NCBI GenBank assembly: GCA_958296065.1
Contig: CATQHX010000059.1
Location: forward strand, 1 to 64,000
Source: Vicinamibacterales bacterium
GTDB lineage: Bacteria > Acidobacteriota > Vicinamibacteria > Vicinamibacterales > UBA8438
Reading direction: 5' to 3'
Length of the DNA: 64,000 bases
Below the pieces are notes generated by a model. That model was not told where the DNA came from. It was given only the letters and a program-made list of their open reading frames with translations, and did not search any database. Of this stretch, positions 11,521-21,009 are shown piece by piece (the first letter of the stretch is position 1; the number at the start of each line of letters is the position of its first letter). The position numbers and the translations under genes were made by a program.

Positions 11521-12573
11521 GTGTCGACGGGCCCCTGTTGCGACGCCGCCCCGACCAGCTCGCAGATCGAAGCGTTGCTGCGCGAGCCCTTGGTGCGTTG
11601 GCCCGAGGCGTCCCCGGTTGCGGTGCGAGAGATCGTCGAGTCCGCTGACGGGGTGAGCGCGGCAATCCTGGCGGTCGCCGTGGACGCCGCGAGTCTGGAA
11701 CGGCGCGATCTCACGGAGCAGGTCATGGCGGCGCTGTCGAAAGCCGTGGCAAGCACATATCCCGCTTGGCTGCCGGAGGCGGAACATCTTGCGGGACCCG
11801 GCGGCGCGGGATTGGCCGCGGTGCGCGCGATCTGCGAGCGCGTAGCCGGCAGCACGGACCTGTTCGGCCCGTTTCTCCTTGCGGCCGCGGAGGCATCGCT
11901 GTGCGGGCGGCGGGTCGGAGTGGCGGAGTTCGCGCGAGAGATGGTCGTACGCCAGGCCCGGAAGCTCATACTTCGCGCCTACGGGTATGGACGCCTGGTC
12001 GTCATGATCGAGCTGACGGGCATCTGGAGCGCCGCGCAGATCGAAGTCGCGGAAGCGAACGCGCTCTGGCTCGCCGGCCCCGGCGAGCTCACCGTATGGC
12101 TCTTCGGGACACCGACCTCGTGCATGACGCGAGTGCCCCGTTCCTCGCTGTACGACCGGATGCCGGCGTCGGATCCGCCGGCAATGCCTCGCGCCGCGTA
12201 CCTGACGCCGCTGCGGGGCCGGCCCAACGCGTTCAGTCGGGCGGAGACGCAGCTCGAGGCGCATCTCTCACGATTACCGTGGGCGACGGGGCGCGCCTGG
12301 AACCAGACCTGGTCGTCGGGCGTATTGGCCAACTCCATACGGGTCGATCTCGTCTGGTCGCGGGAGAAGTGCGTCGTCGAGCTCGATGGCCCCGACCACC
12401 TGAACACCGACAAGTACGCCGCCGACCGGGTGCGCGATCGCGCTCTGCAACGCGAGGGGTTCATGGTGCTTCGATACACGAACGACGAGGTGCTCGGCGA
12501 CGTGGCGCGCGTCCTCGACGAGCTCGAACGATTCCTGCAGGAGCGGCGGCGGTTCAGGGTAGAGGAGACGTGA
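11521..12573 (+). CDS. DUF559-type (Vsr-like) nuclease domain protein
   Basis: 350 residues, GTG start. The first 240 residues are not recognised (helical, REMVVRQARKLILRAYGYG, then a beta-rich part). The C-terminal 90 residues match the DUF559/Vsr-like PD-(D/E)xK nuclease pattern: SIRVDLVWSREKCVVELDG (Asp then Glu, from about 273), a HLNTDKYAADRVRDRALQ helix and VLRYTNDEVLGD. It is the first gene of a three-gene operon; the next gene starts two bases after its stop. I infer a DNA-cleaving effector controlled by the downstream ATPase. Confidence 0.75.
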   Translation: MSTGPCCDAAPTSSQIEALLREPLVRWPEASPVAVREIVESADGVSAAILAVAVDAASLERRDLTEQVMAALSKAVASTYPAWLPEAEHLAGPGGAGLAAVRAICERVAGSTDLFGPFLLAAAEASLCGRRVGVAEFAREMVVRQARKLILRAYGYGRLVVMIELTGIWSAAQIEVAEANALWLAGPGELTVWLFGTPTSCMTRVPRSSLYDRMPASDPPAMPRAAYLTPLRGRPNAFSRAETQLEAHLSRLPWATGRAWNQTWSSGVLANSIRVDLVWSREKCVVELDGPDHLNTDKYAADRVRDRALQREGFMVLRYTNDEVLGDVARVLDELERFLQERRRFRVEET

Positions 12574-12574
12574 G

Positions 12575-13198
12575 ATGGGGTATGGAATCCCGGAGCGCGC
12601 CGTGATGATCGCGCTGATGGCTCTCAACAGGGAGACGCTGAACACGGAGCTCAAGAGTCGTTATCGGCTCGAGTTGAAGAAGCCGGTGCGGGACAAGCTC
12701 AACCGGGAGGGGCTCGTCCAGAGCCGCCGACTTCCGGGCAAGGGCTTCGCCCACGAGTTGACGGATGCCGGCTGGGCCTGGGTGGTAGCGGAGCTCGACG
12801 CACCGGCGCCGCTTCGGACCGGCTCGGCTGGCGGCGCGCTGTACGCGCTCCTCAACGGTCTGAGGGTCGCGCTCGATGCGCGGGGAATGGTGATTCAGGA
12901 GCTGTTCGATCAGAGTGAGCCGACGGTTCCTCGACAGCCCGGCTCGCTCCGGGATCGGATTCGGCAGGCTTACCGCAACCTTTCATCCCGGCCGGGGGAT
13001 TGGGTGGAGCTGCGTGACCTCCGGGTGCAGCTCGGCGATTGGTCCCGTCGCGAGGTCGACCTGGAGCTCACGCGGATGTTTCGCGAGAAGGACGTCAATC
13101 TGACGCTGCATGAGGACCTGCGTCGGCTCACGGAGGCCGACCGGAACGCGGCGCTGCGGATCGGCGTGGACGACATGCACTTGATCAGCATGGAGTGA
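12575..13198 (+). CDS. Probable winged-helix DNA-binding protein
   Basis: 207 residues. The N-terminal 65 residues have a helix-turn-helix/wing pattern (AVMIALMALNRETLNTELKS, KPVRDKLNREGLVQSRR, then GKGFAHELTDAGWAWV). The middle carries a helical stretch, and the C-terminus is a second basic helical part (RIRQAYRNLSSRPGDWVELR). ATG 12575 follows the nuclease stop by one base. It lies between a nuclease and a dual ATPase and is likely the DNA- or partner-binding subunit. The family is not identified. Confidence 0.6.
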   Translation: MGYGIPERAVMIALMALNRETLNTELKSRYRLELKKPVRDKLNREGLVQSRRLPGKGFAHELTDAGWAWVVAELDAPAPLRTGSAGGALYALLNGLRVALDARGMVIQELFDQSEPTVPRQPGSLRDRIRQAYRNLSSRPGDWVELRDLRVQLGDWSRREVDLELTRMFREKDVNLTLHEDLRRLTEADRNAALRIGVDDMHLISME

Positions 13199-13204
13199 GG
13201 CGCT

Positions 13205-16200
13205 GTGGAATCAGAGCTGGAAGCACTCGGGCAGGTCGCGTTCCGTACGGCGTATTCCGGCAACGATATCTGGCGCGACGACGTCATTCACGTCGACGGC
13301 ATTCATTCGTCCGCTTTCGAGCGGGTGCTGGACGCACTCGCCCGGACGCGCGACGGCCTGTCGGTCGGCAACGTAGTCATCCGGGGGCGGCCCGGGATCG
13401 GCAAGTCGCACTTTCTGGGACGCGTCCGCCACGCGGTGATCGAGCAGGGACAGATCTTCGTTCTCTTTCAGCCGAGTACCGCGCGACAGTTCTGGGACAG
13501 TCTGGCCCTTGCCTACCGGGATGCCTTGCATCGGGAAGCGGGCGCCGGGACCCAGCTACGCACCGTCCTTCATGGTCTGGGCGATGCGATTGGGCTGAAA
13601 CGAGCAGAGATTGAGCACCTAGTGGCGGGGACGTTCAATCCCACGCACCTGAAGGACGTTCGTCTAAGTCTACAGAGTCATCTCGGTCGGCGGCCCGGGG
13701 ACCAGGTTGCCCTGGACGTGGCGCTGGCGCTCATCCTGACCAACAGTGAGGATTTTGGTCAGCGGGACCTCGGAGATGCGCTGTTGCAGGGGCAGGAAAT
13801 CGAGGGCAACAGGGCGCGCGCGCATTCCATCCGCGCGAGCCGGATTCCGTGTCGGGAGGTTGTCAACGCATTCGACCGACTCATGGGCGCCGCGGGGTGT
13901 ACGACCCTGGTGGCGGTCGATCAACTGGACGGGCTGATCGCGCTGGGACGGTCGCTCGACGGCGCCGAGCAGCAATCGCTGACCCATGAAGTGGTGGTCG
14001 GACTCATGGATCTCGCGGAGGACGTGCAGCACTCCCTCATCGTCGTGTCGTGCCTGAACGACACTTGGACGCTGATCTGTGACCAGGGTCTGCCAACCGC
14101 GAACGCTCGATATCCGGCGGTCGTCCAGCTTCGCGAGATTCCGTCGGCGGAGGTCGGGGAGGCGCTGGTGGCCGCGTACCTCCGAGACGCCTACGCCCGT
14201 GCCGGGTTCACGCCCGCGTATCCGACCTGGCCGGTGCGGACGACCGCCTTCGCCGACGCGCCCCTGTTCTCGCCGCGCAGCCTGATCAACGTGGTCCAGG
14301 ACCACTGTGCGCGCTGTCGGGAGAACGGTCGCGTCACCGAGCTGGCGGAGCTGCTGAACGAGTCGCCGGAGCTGGAGCCGTTGCCGAACGAGCCCCAGGG
14401 GGGCGGGAACCCTCCGCAACCCCCTCCGCCGCCCGGCCCCGCTCTCGACCGGCGGTTCAGCCAGTTCGTGCGGGAGGCGGACGTCGCCGATGCCCTCGAC
14501 GAGAAGAAGGTGGACGGCGGCCTGCCCGCGCTGCTGCGCGCCGGCCTGACGGCCTGGGCGGAGGAGAACGCCGCGACGGGTGACTTCTCGGTGGATCCGC
14601 CGCTCGGGCGGAACCCCTCGCTGCATGCCCGGCTGCGGCGCATAGTCGATGCGGACACCGACGATGAAGTGCACTGGTCGTTTCGAGCCGTGCTGAACGA
14701 CAACGCGGTAGCGGCGTTGCACCGGCTGCGGGCCGCCGTGACGGCGTCCGGGCTCGAGCTCTCGGGGGAGCGGAGGCGGTTGTTCATCCTGCGCAACGCA
14801 GCGTGGTCGCAGGGCAGGAAGACCCGGCAGGCGCTCGACGCATTCGAGAGGCACGGCGGCACCGTCGTGAAGCTGCCGGAGGCTGACCTCAAGGTGTTCC
14901 GGGCCTTGCAGCAACTCCTCGAAGAGCAGCCGAAGGGGCTTGCCACATGGCTCGGAGCACATCGTCACGCGAGCGGAACGACACTGCTCGCGCCCTTGAG
15001 CCCCGACCTCGCCGGTACCGCTGGGGCGTCTGCATCGTCCGGAGCCGCGGCACTGTCCCCGGCGGCTGCACTGTCCCCGGCGGCTGCACTGTCCCCGGCG
15101 GCTGCACTGTCCCCGGCGGCTGCACTGTCCCCGGCGGCTGCACTGTCCCCGGCGGCTGCACTGTCCCCGGCGGCGGCACCACCCCCGGCGGCTGCACCAT
15201 CCCAAGCCGCGGCACCATCCCCGGCCGCTGCGGCGTCCCACGCCACCGCCCCATCCTCGGCGGCGGCACCATCCCCGGCCGCTGTGGCTTCCGGGGTCGC
15301 TGCGCCGCCCAAGACCGCTGCGCCGCCCAAGACAGCCGCGGTGCCCAGTGATGCCGACGAGAACGCCATTCTCATCGGCATAGCCGAAGGCACGGGGCGA
15401 CGCGTGACCGTGCCGCTCGAGGATCTCCGGCGCCATACGGTGATCTTCGCGGGCTCCGGCTCCGGCAAGACCGTTCTCATACGCCGGCTCATCGAGGAGT
15501 GCGCGTTGAAGGGCGTTTCGGCCATCGTCCTCGATCCGAACAACGACCTGGCACGACTCGGTCTGCCGTGGCCCGGGCCTCCCCGGGGTTGGCTCGACGG
15601 CGACGCGGAGAGGGCGGCGACCTACCTTCGCGACACGGAGGTCGTCGTGTGGACGCCGCGTCTGACGACCGGGCGCCCGCTCTCGTTCGCACCGTTGTCC
15701 GGCCTGGGCGACGTGGCGGACGATCGCGACGAGTTCGAGATCGCGCTCGACAACGCCGTCGCCTCGCTGGTGCCGCGCGCGGGTCTGCCCGGATCCGGCG
15801 CACGGCTCAGTCAGGGCCGCGCGGTGCTGAAGGAGGCCCTGGGTGCTTATGTGCGACGCGGGGGCGGGGTCCTCAAGGGATTCCTCGGCTACCTGTCGGC
15901 GTTGCCGGCGGGCGTCAGCCGGCTCGCCAGCGGCGAGAAGATTGCGGCGGACGTCGCCCAGACGCTGCTCGCCGAGACCGTGAACGATCCCATGCTGGGT
16001 GGAACCGGCGAGGCCGTCGATCCCTCGGCCCTGCTCCAGCCGGCGTCCGGCCGGCGCGCCCGCATCTCCGTGATCAGTCTCGTCGGACTGCCGAACGACG
16101 AGCAGCGGCAGCAATTCGTCAATCAACTGCAGATGGCGCTCTTCGCCTGGGTCAAGAAACACCCCGCCGGCGACCGGCCGCTGGGCGGCTTGTTCGTCAT

Positions 16201-16591
16201 GGACGAAGCGCAGACCTTCGCACCTTCAGCGGGCCGTACGGCCACCACGGACAGCACGCTCGCCCTCGCCTCGCAGGCGCGGAAGTACGGCCTCGGCCTG
16301 GTCTTCGCCACCCAGGCGCCGAAGGGACTGCACAACCGGATCCCGGGCAACGCGACGACGCAGTTCTTCGGTCTGCTCAATGCGCCCGCGCAGATCGCAG
16401 CCGCCCGGGAGATGGCCGCGCAGAAGGGCGGCGATGCGCGGAGCATCGCCCGGTTGCGGCCCGGCGAGTTCTTCGCGGCAAGCGACGCCGTTGCGTTTCA
16501 ACGGGTGCGCAGCCCGATGTGCCTGAGCCACCACCCACGGAGCCCGATGACCCAGGAAGAGGTTCTGGAGCTCGCACGCTCGAGGACATGA
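13205..16591 (+). CDS. Dual ATPase: AAA+/STAND-like domain fused to HerA-like translocase
   Basis: 1128 residues from GTG 13205, preceded by GGAGTGAGG. The N-terminal ATPase has Walker A GRPGIGKS (about 60-68) and Walker B TLVAVDQLDGL (about 235), like Orc/Cdc6 or STAND proteins. A Pro/Ala linker (about 612-715) contains seven ALSPAA repeats. The C-terminal part is a HerA/FtsK-like motor with GSGSGKT (about 750), Walker B LFVMDEAQTF (about 995) and ASQARKYGLGLVFATQAPKG. HerA-like motors pair with nucleases in repair and phage defence. Here the nuclease is probably the DUF559 protein two genes upstream. Two NTPases in one chain is unusual. I infer a sensor-motor fusion. Confidence 0.85.
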   Translation: MESELEALGQVAFRTAYSGNDIWRDDVIHVDGIHSSAFERVLDALARTRDGLSVGNVVIRGRPGIGKSHFLGRVRHAVIEQGQIFVLFQPSTARQFWDSLALAYRDALHREAGAGTQLRTVLHGLGDAIGLKRAEIEHLVAGTFNPTHLKDVRLSLQSHLGRRPGDQVALDVALALILTNSEDFGQRDLGDALLQGQEIEGNRARAHSIRASRIPCREVVNAFDRLMGAAGCTTLVAVDQLDGLIALGRSLDGAEQQSLTHEVVVGLMDLAEDVQHSLIVVSCLNDTWTLICDQGLPTANARYPAVVQLREIPSAEVGEALVAAYLRDAYARAGFTPAYPTWPVRTTAFADAPLFSPRSLINVVQDHCARCRENGRVTELAELLNESPELEPLPNEPQGGGNPPQPPPPPGPALDRRFSQFVREADVADALDEKKVDGGLPALLRAGLTAWAEENAATGDFSVDPPLGRNPSLHARLRRIVDADTDDEVHWSFRAVLNDNAVAALHRLRAAVTASGLELSGERRRLFILRNAAWSQGRKTRQALDAFERHGGTVVKLPEADLKVFRALQQLLEEQPKGLATWLGAHRHASGTTLLAPLSPDLAGTAGASASSGAAALSPAAALSPAAALSPAAALSPAAALSPAAALSPAAALSPAAAPPPAAAPSQAAAPSPAAAASHATAPSSAAAPSPAAVASGVAAPPKTAAPPKTAAVPSDADENAILIGIAEGTGRRVTVPLEDLRRHTVIFAGSGSGKTVLIRRLIEECALKGVSAIVLDPNNDLARLGLPWPGPPRGWLDGDAERAATYLRDTEVVVWTPRLTTGRPLSFAPLSGLGDVADDRDEFEIALDNAVASLVPRAGLPGSGARLSQGRAVLKEALGAYVRRGGGVLKGFLGYLSALPAGVSRLASGEKIAADVAQTLLAETVNDPMLGGTGEAVDPSALLQPASGRRARISVISLVGLPNDEQRQQFVNQLQMALFAWVKKHPAGDRPLGGLFVMDEAQTFAPSAGRTATTDSTLALASQARKYGLGLVFATQAPKGLHNRIPGNATTQFFGLLNAPAQIAAAREMAAQKGGDARSIARLRPGEFFAASDAVAFQRVRSPMCLSHHPRSPMTQEEVLELARSRT
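15053..15178 (+). repeat. Seven tandem 18-bp units coding for ALSPAA
   Basis: The unit CTGTCCCCGGCGGCTGCA repeats seven times, with one mismatch in the last copy. It encodes a Leu-Ser-Pro-Ala-Ala-Ala linker inside the dual ATPase and is followed by degenerate PSPAAA copies. The near identity suggests recent expansion or contraction by slippage. Confidence 0.95.
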
Positions 16592-16642
16592 GACCGAAGC
16601 AGGGCGGAGGGCGCGGGCGGCGGCACTCCGCTGCGCGGCGCC

Positions 16643-17617
16643 TCAGGGAATCGGGCTTCCCAACACCTGCTGGTCCTGGTGACCCCGGCGCGGAAACACC
16701 GCCGAGCCGACCGCGTCGAAGAACGCGAGGCACCTGCGCGCGAGCGGCTTGCGGCGACCTTTTTCGGTGAGGACGCCGGAGCACCCGTTGTCGGTTTCGA
16801 CGAACCCGTCGCCGAGCGCGACCAGTGCGCCGGATTCCAACGATCGCTCGATGAGGTGACGCCAGGCCAGCGCAATGCCATGCCCGGCGGCGGCGGCTTC
16901 CAGCACGAAGGTATAGCTGTCGAACCCGACGCGGCGCGGCGTTTCGTCGGGACTTCCGGCAACCGCGAACCAGTCCTCCCACGACGCCCAGCCCTCGTTG
17001 GGTCGCACCAGGTCGAGAAACGTCAGACCGCTCCAGCCGGCGACTGGCCCCGCGAGGGTTCGAGCATGGGTGGCGGCGTAGGCGGGCGAGCAGACGGGCC
17101 TGATTGCCTCCTTGATGACCGACGCCCGGTCCTCCGGGGCAACGCCCGCCGCGTCCCAGGTCAGCAGGATGTCGGCGGACGGGTCGCGGGGCAGGCCCTG
17201 GACGGAGTGATGGTAGGTGAGGATGCGGATCCGGACCTCCCCACCGAGCACCTGTCGGAGAGCGTGGTAGTGCGGCATGATGAGGAAGTGGGACGCATCG
17301 TGCGAGCAGGCGATGACGACCTGGTCGGCTTGGGACAGCTCGGCCGCCTCGGCGGCGCCGCGGTGAATGGCTGCGAGACCGGCCGCGACGCCGTCGCGGA
17401 AGCGCTTGCCGGCGTCGGTCAGGGTTACCCCGGCGCGGGAGCGGTCGAACAGTCGTGCCGACAGCCATGCCTCGAGCTTGGCGATCTGGCGGCTGACGGC
17501 GGCCTGCGAGGTGCGCAACTCGCGTGCCGCCAAGGTGAAGTTGGCGTGCCGCGCGGCGCTCTCGAAGGCGATCAGCGCGCTTGTGGAAGGAATCCGGTAG
17601 CCGTCGCGGCCATTCAT
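16643..17617 (-). CDS. LysR-family regulator (GcvA-like)
   Basis: 324 residues. The N-terminal winged helix is canonical (IPSTSALIAFESAARHANFT, then ELRTSQAAVSRQIAKLE and LFDRSRAGVTLTDAG). The rest is a LysR substrate domain (ADQVVIACSHDASHF, and VLEAAAAGHGIALAWRHLIE). It is convergent with the dual ATPase, ending 51 bp away. Its 5' side faces the HU-like gene across an AT-richer intergenic region (17618-17865), where its operator may lie. Effector and targets are unknown. Confidence 0.88.
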   Translation of the reverse strand: MNGRDGYRIPSTSALIAFESAARHANFTLAARELRTSQAAVSRQIAKLEAWLSARLFDRSRAGVTLTDAGKRFRDGVAAGLAAIHRGAAEAAELSQADQVVIACSHDASHFLIMPHYHALRQVLGGEVRIRILTYHHSVQGLPRDPSADILLTWDAAGVAPEDRASVIKEAIRPVCSPAYAATHARTLAGPVAGWSGLTFLDLVRPNEGWASWEDWFAVAGSPDETPRRVGFDSYTFVLEAAAAGHGIALAWRHLIERSLESGALVALGDGFVETDNGCSGVLTEKGRRKPLARRCLAFFDAVGSAVFPRRGHQDQQVLGSPIP

Positions 17618-17865
17618 GACTGCAGGGCACTATACCATGCAAGAATGGAATGCCAACCTGCGGTGATTTGTCCCATATTACTGGCCAGAATCCGAACCAA
17701 TGGGCCATTCCATCTTGGTATTGAACCATGACGCTATTACGGGTATTCATACCCATCGAACGTTGCTATAGTCTCGTTCTCCTAACCCCCGAGGGGTTCG
17801 TCCGTGCCGGTCGATGCGGATTCGCGAACGCGATGAGCGGCCAAGTGGGCCGTTAGGGATCCTGC

Positions 17866-18255
17866 ATGTCATCGGACAAGTGGAGGCCGCCAGTGAAGCC
17901 TCGTCAGATGCGCAAGACCGATCTGATCGCGTACTTCATCGAACACTTTGCCGCCCGCGGTCTCACGCTACGCCGCGCCGACGCGCGAGAGTTCCTGGAA
18001 GAGCTCCAGCGACTGTGCGTGCGACAGTTGCAGGAGACCGGCGAATTCACGTTGCCAAGCATGGCTAAATTCGTAGTCCGGCAGCGAGCAGCGCGGACCA
18101 CGCGCAATCCGCGGACTGGAGACCCGATCCAACTCGAGGCCCGAGAGGCGGTCACCGCCCGCGTCGCGCGGCAGCTCAAGGACTCGTTCCAGGAGCGACG
18201 ATCATCCTCGTGCCGGCCGCAGAGCGTTGGTTCGCCGGGGGAAATTCGGTTATAA
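17866..18255 (+). CDS. HU/IHF-like DNA-binding protein
   Basis: 129 residues. MRKTDLIAYFIEHFA, GEFTLPSMAKFVVRQRAAR and RNPRTGDPIQLEAREAVT follow the HU/IHF order of helical base then beta-arm with RNPxTG. The usual length is about 90. Here a 14-residue leader precedes MRKTDL and about 20 residues trail, so ATG 17908 may be the true start. HU proteins bend and coat DNA. The gene stands alone, and a secreted-protein gene starts nine bases after its stop. Confidence 0.8.
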   Translation: MSSDKWRPPVKPRQMRKTDLIAYFIEHFAARGLTLRRADAREFLEELQRLCVRQLQETGEFTLPSMAKFVVRQRAARTTRNPRTGDPIQLEAREAVTARVARQLKDSFQERRSSSCRPQSVGSPGEIRL

Positions 18256-18263
18256 CCACCTGC

Positions 18264-18737
18264 ATGCTGTTACGGACCCTCGTCGTCGCGGCCTGCGGTG
18301 CGGCGCTGGCGCTCGCCGCGGCCGCCGCGCAGGCGCAAGTGGGCGGCAATCTGGCCGCCGGACCACCGCTCGACATTCACCTGGAGATCGCGACGGGCTC
18401 GGACGGTCCGGTGCTCTCCACCACGGCGTTCGACCTGGTAACGGGCGAATACTACCGGCTGAACGTCACCAGCGACGGCGCCGAGCCATGGCGGCTCGAG
18501 GTCGACGACCTGCTGCGAAACTCGCACCTGCGTCTGGTCACCATCCAGGGGATCGAGGTGCACCTGCAGGCGCTGGCGTTCCGAGCCATCGAATTCGATG
18601 TCGGGGGCACGGCGCAGTTCAGCTTTACGCCGATCCGGACCGGCGCTTACGAGTTCACGGTCGGCGACGTTCCCTCGGTCCGCCGGCAGCGCGAAGACGG
18701 CGGGCGCACGGTGACCGGGACGTTCACGGTCGAATAG
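18264..18737 (+). CDS. Secreted cupredoxin-like protein
   Basis: 157 residues from ATG 18264. A signal peptide (MLLRTLVVAACGAALALAAA, then AAQAQ) precedes a beta-rich domain with cupredoxin-like rhythm (TAFDLVTGEYYRLNVTSDG, then FDVGGTAQFSFTPIRTGAYE and FTVGD). The usual Cys/His/Met copper ligands near the C-terminus are not seen, so copper binding is doubtful. It lies nine bases after the HU-like gene and may share its transcript. Confidence 0.6.
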   Translation: MLLRTLVVAACGAALALAAAAAQAQVGGNLAAGPPLDIHLEIATGSDGPVLSTTAFDLVTGEYYRLNVTSDGAEPWRLEVDDLLRNSHLRLVTIQGIEVHLQALAFRAIEFDVGGTAQFSFTPIRTGAYEFTVGDVPSVRRQREDGGRTVTGTFTVE

Positions 18738-18957
18738 GGCGGGCCGCATCCGGAAGAGGCATAAAGTCTCGTGCGGGTGCGGTCGATAACCTTATCGTCC
18801 TCCTTCTGACGGGGATGCAGCATCCCCACCGGGTCGCGGCGCGGGCTTGGTACACCCGCGCCGCCGACCCTGCGCTACATCGCGGCGGCCCCGCCCGTTC
18901 CCCGCTCCAGCCAACCACGGCGCATCCGGCGCGTGCCTGGCTCGCGAATCATCTCCA

Positions 18958-19722
18958 TCAGCGTGGGCGGCCCTGCTCGCGAAAAAAGGCGACGATGAGC
19001 TCGCTGGTGCCGCGCGGGTAGACGTGGGCGCCGCCATGGATCCAGGTCATGACCGGCGCCGCAGTACCGGCGCCGTGCAACGTGCAGCCGGCTCCGCACG
19101 GTGTCGCCGCGTCGGTGCCGTTCACCTCGATGGCCACCTCGATCGCGGCCTCCTGATCCGCGAAGCGGACCACTCGATCGCGCGTCCCGGCCACGTGCAG
19201 GACGGGCTTGGGCCGGCTGGGCCGCACGGAGGGACGGAGGCGCGCCGCCACCGGGGCGTACGCGGCGAACACGTCGGGACGCTCCGCCCAGAGCAGGTAG
19301 GTGAACATCCCGCCGTTCGAGTAGCCGGTCGCGTAGATGCGCTCGTCGTCGATGCTGTACGTCTCGCGCAGCGACCGGAGCGCCACGTCGACCAGCCTGA
19401 GGTCCCGGTCGCCGTTCGCTCCGGATTCCACCTGCCAGCCGAGGAGGCCGCGGCGCCTCTCGAGTCCCTGAAAGTACACGACGACCGCGTCGGGCCACGC
19501 CACGTGGACGTTCGTGTACTGGAAGTTCCGCATGTTGTCGCCGAATCCATGGAACGACAGGACCAGCGGGGCGCCCTCGGGGGCCGGGGTCGCCGGCGCG
19601 TGGACGATGGCTTCACGCATCGCGCCGTCGACCTCCCATTGCATGACCTGCCCCGCCGCGGTGCGGGCGCCGGGAATCAGCAGCAGGCCGATCAGGGTCA
19701 CCTGCGTCAGACGCATTCTCAT
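18958..19722 (-). CDS. Secreted esterase of the PHB-depolymerase/feruloyl-esterase type
   Basis: 254 residues from ATG 19722, with GGAGG well placed upstream. A signal peptide (LTQVTLIGLLLIPGARTAAG) is followed by an alpha/beta hydrolase. It has an oxyanion-loop motif SFHGFGDNM, the nucleophile Ser about 135 in GYSNGGM, Asp in GTRDRVV and His in GGAHVYPR. This is the LpqC/PHB-depolymerase family, which hydrolyses esters outside the cytoplasm. CGAGC may form a disulphide. It is divergent from the next gene. Confidence 0.85.
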   Translation of the reverse strand: MRMRLTQVTLIGLLLIPGARTAAGQVMQWEVDGAMREAIVHAPATPAPEGAPLVLSFHGFGDNMRNFQYTNVHVAWPDAVVVYFQGLERRRGLLGWQVESGANGDRDLRLVDVALRSLRETYSIDDERIYATGYSNGGMFTYLLWAERPDVFAAYAPVAARLRPSVRPSRPKPVLHVAGTRDRVVRFADQEAAIEVAIEVNGTDAATPCGAGCTLHGAGTAAPVMTWIHGGAHVYPRGTSELIVAFFREQGRPR

Positions 19723-19893
19723 CGCGTACCTCCACCTCCGCGTTGTCTCCGCGTTCGTTGCCGACGCTGTCCGCCCCGAGGTCCTCTTGCCGACCATGGT
19801 CGAGGGTACCCCACCGCGACTTGAAAAGCGCCCGCCCGTGGATGATCATGGGCGCATCCGGTCAGTGGCGGACCAGAGTTCGGGGAGGATCAG

Positions 19894-21009
19894 ATGGACC
19901 ATGCCGCTCGTGCAGTGGTCGTCGCCGTTGTCGCGATTGTGTTTCTGGCGCCAGTCTCCGCGGCGGCTCAGGATGCCGCGCCCGCGCGGGAGCAGGTCCG
20001 GGGCGGCGCGGACGGGGCGGGGGAGTGGACGCTGCCCCGGACCGCCGACGGCCGGCCCGACCTGCAGGGGTACTGGACGACCCAGACCTTCACGCCGCTC
20101 GAGCGGCCGGTACATCTGGGCAACCGGGAGTTCTTCTCGGAAGAGGAGACGGCGTGGCTGCAGCGGGAGCTGACGGCCGAAGGCGTCGACCCGTCGGCGC
20201 GCGAGATTCTCGACATCATCGACATAGAGGATCGAGCGGAACTCCAGCGGTACAAGTATCAGGCCAACCGCACGCCGGACGAGCGTCATCACATCCACTA
20301 CGACAACGAGATCTGGCTGCGCACGCCTGTCCCGAAGGGGCTGTCGAGCCGGCGCACGTCGTTGATCACCTGGCCGGCGAATGGCCGAATCCCTCCGCTG
20401 ACGCCGGAGGCCGCGGCGCGAGCGGCCGCCACCCGGACTGCCCAGGCGGACCCGAGCGCCTTCGACAGCCACGAGACCCGGCCCCTGTCCGAGCGCTGCA
20501 TCGCCTGGTCGCACGAGGGCCCGCCGATGATGCCGCCGTCGTACAACGACATTCATCAGATCTTCCAGACGCCGGACCATGTCGTGGTGTTCAGCGAGCT
20601 GGCGACCAACCCGCCGCGCATCATCCCGCTCGACGGGCGCCCGCGCATCGCGGACGCGATTCGGCAGTTTCCCGGCGACTCGCGCGGCCGCTGGGAGGGG
20701 GACACGCTGGTCGTCGAGACCCGCAACTACGCCGAGCGGAGACGCTTCCGCGGAGCCGGTGGCGCGCTCCATGTCGTGGAACGCTTTACCCGCGTCGGCG
20801 CCGACAGGATTCACTACGAGTTCACGGTCACCGACCCGGAAACGTGGACGAGCCCGTGGAGCGTGGAGCTTCCGATGGTGAAGACCGACGGGCCGCTGTT
20901 CGAGTACGGGTGCCACGAGGGCAATCACGACATTCGCCACATCCTCGAGATCCATCGGAATCTGGAAAGACAGGCGGAGAGTGAGGCCTCGGGCGCGGAT
21001 GCCAGGTAG
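19894..21009 (+). CDS. Secreted 'GRPDLQGYW' protein, paralogue 1
   Basis: 371 residues with signal peptide (VVVAVVAIVFLAPVSAAAQ). It carries landmarks shared with three neighbours: ADGRPDLQGYW, TPLERP, a TSLITWPANGRIPPLTPEA segment, LSERCIAW, HQIFQTPDHVVV, GDSRGRWEGDTLVVETRNY, DRIHYEFTVTDPETW and YGCHEGNHDIRHIL. The family is secreted, very common in Acidobacteriota and without a known reaction that I can name. The conserved Cys and His residues could bind metal. It is the first of a cluster of four. Confidence 0.8.
   Translation: MDHAARAVVVAVVAIVFLAPVSAAAQDAAPAREQVRGGADGAGEWTLPRTADGRPDLQGYWTTQTFTPLERPVHLGNREFFSEEETAWLQRELTAEGVDPSAREILDIIDIEDRAELQRYKYQANRTPDERHHIHYDNEIWLRTPVPKGLSSRRTSLITWPANGRIPPLTPEAAARAAATRTAQADPSAFDSHETRPLSERCIAWSHEGPPMMPPSYNDIHQIFQTPDHVVVFSELATNPPRIIPLDGRPRIADAIRQFPGDSRGRWEGDTLVVETRNYAERRRFRGAGGALHVVERFTRVGADRIHYEFTVTDPETWTSPWSVELPMVKTDGPLFEYGCHEGNHDIRHILEIHRNLERQAESEASGADAR

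Noticed and set aside
15053..15178. Possible CRISPR array (regular repeats)
   Set aside because: The 18-bp units are directly adjacent without spacers and code in frame for a protein linker.
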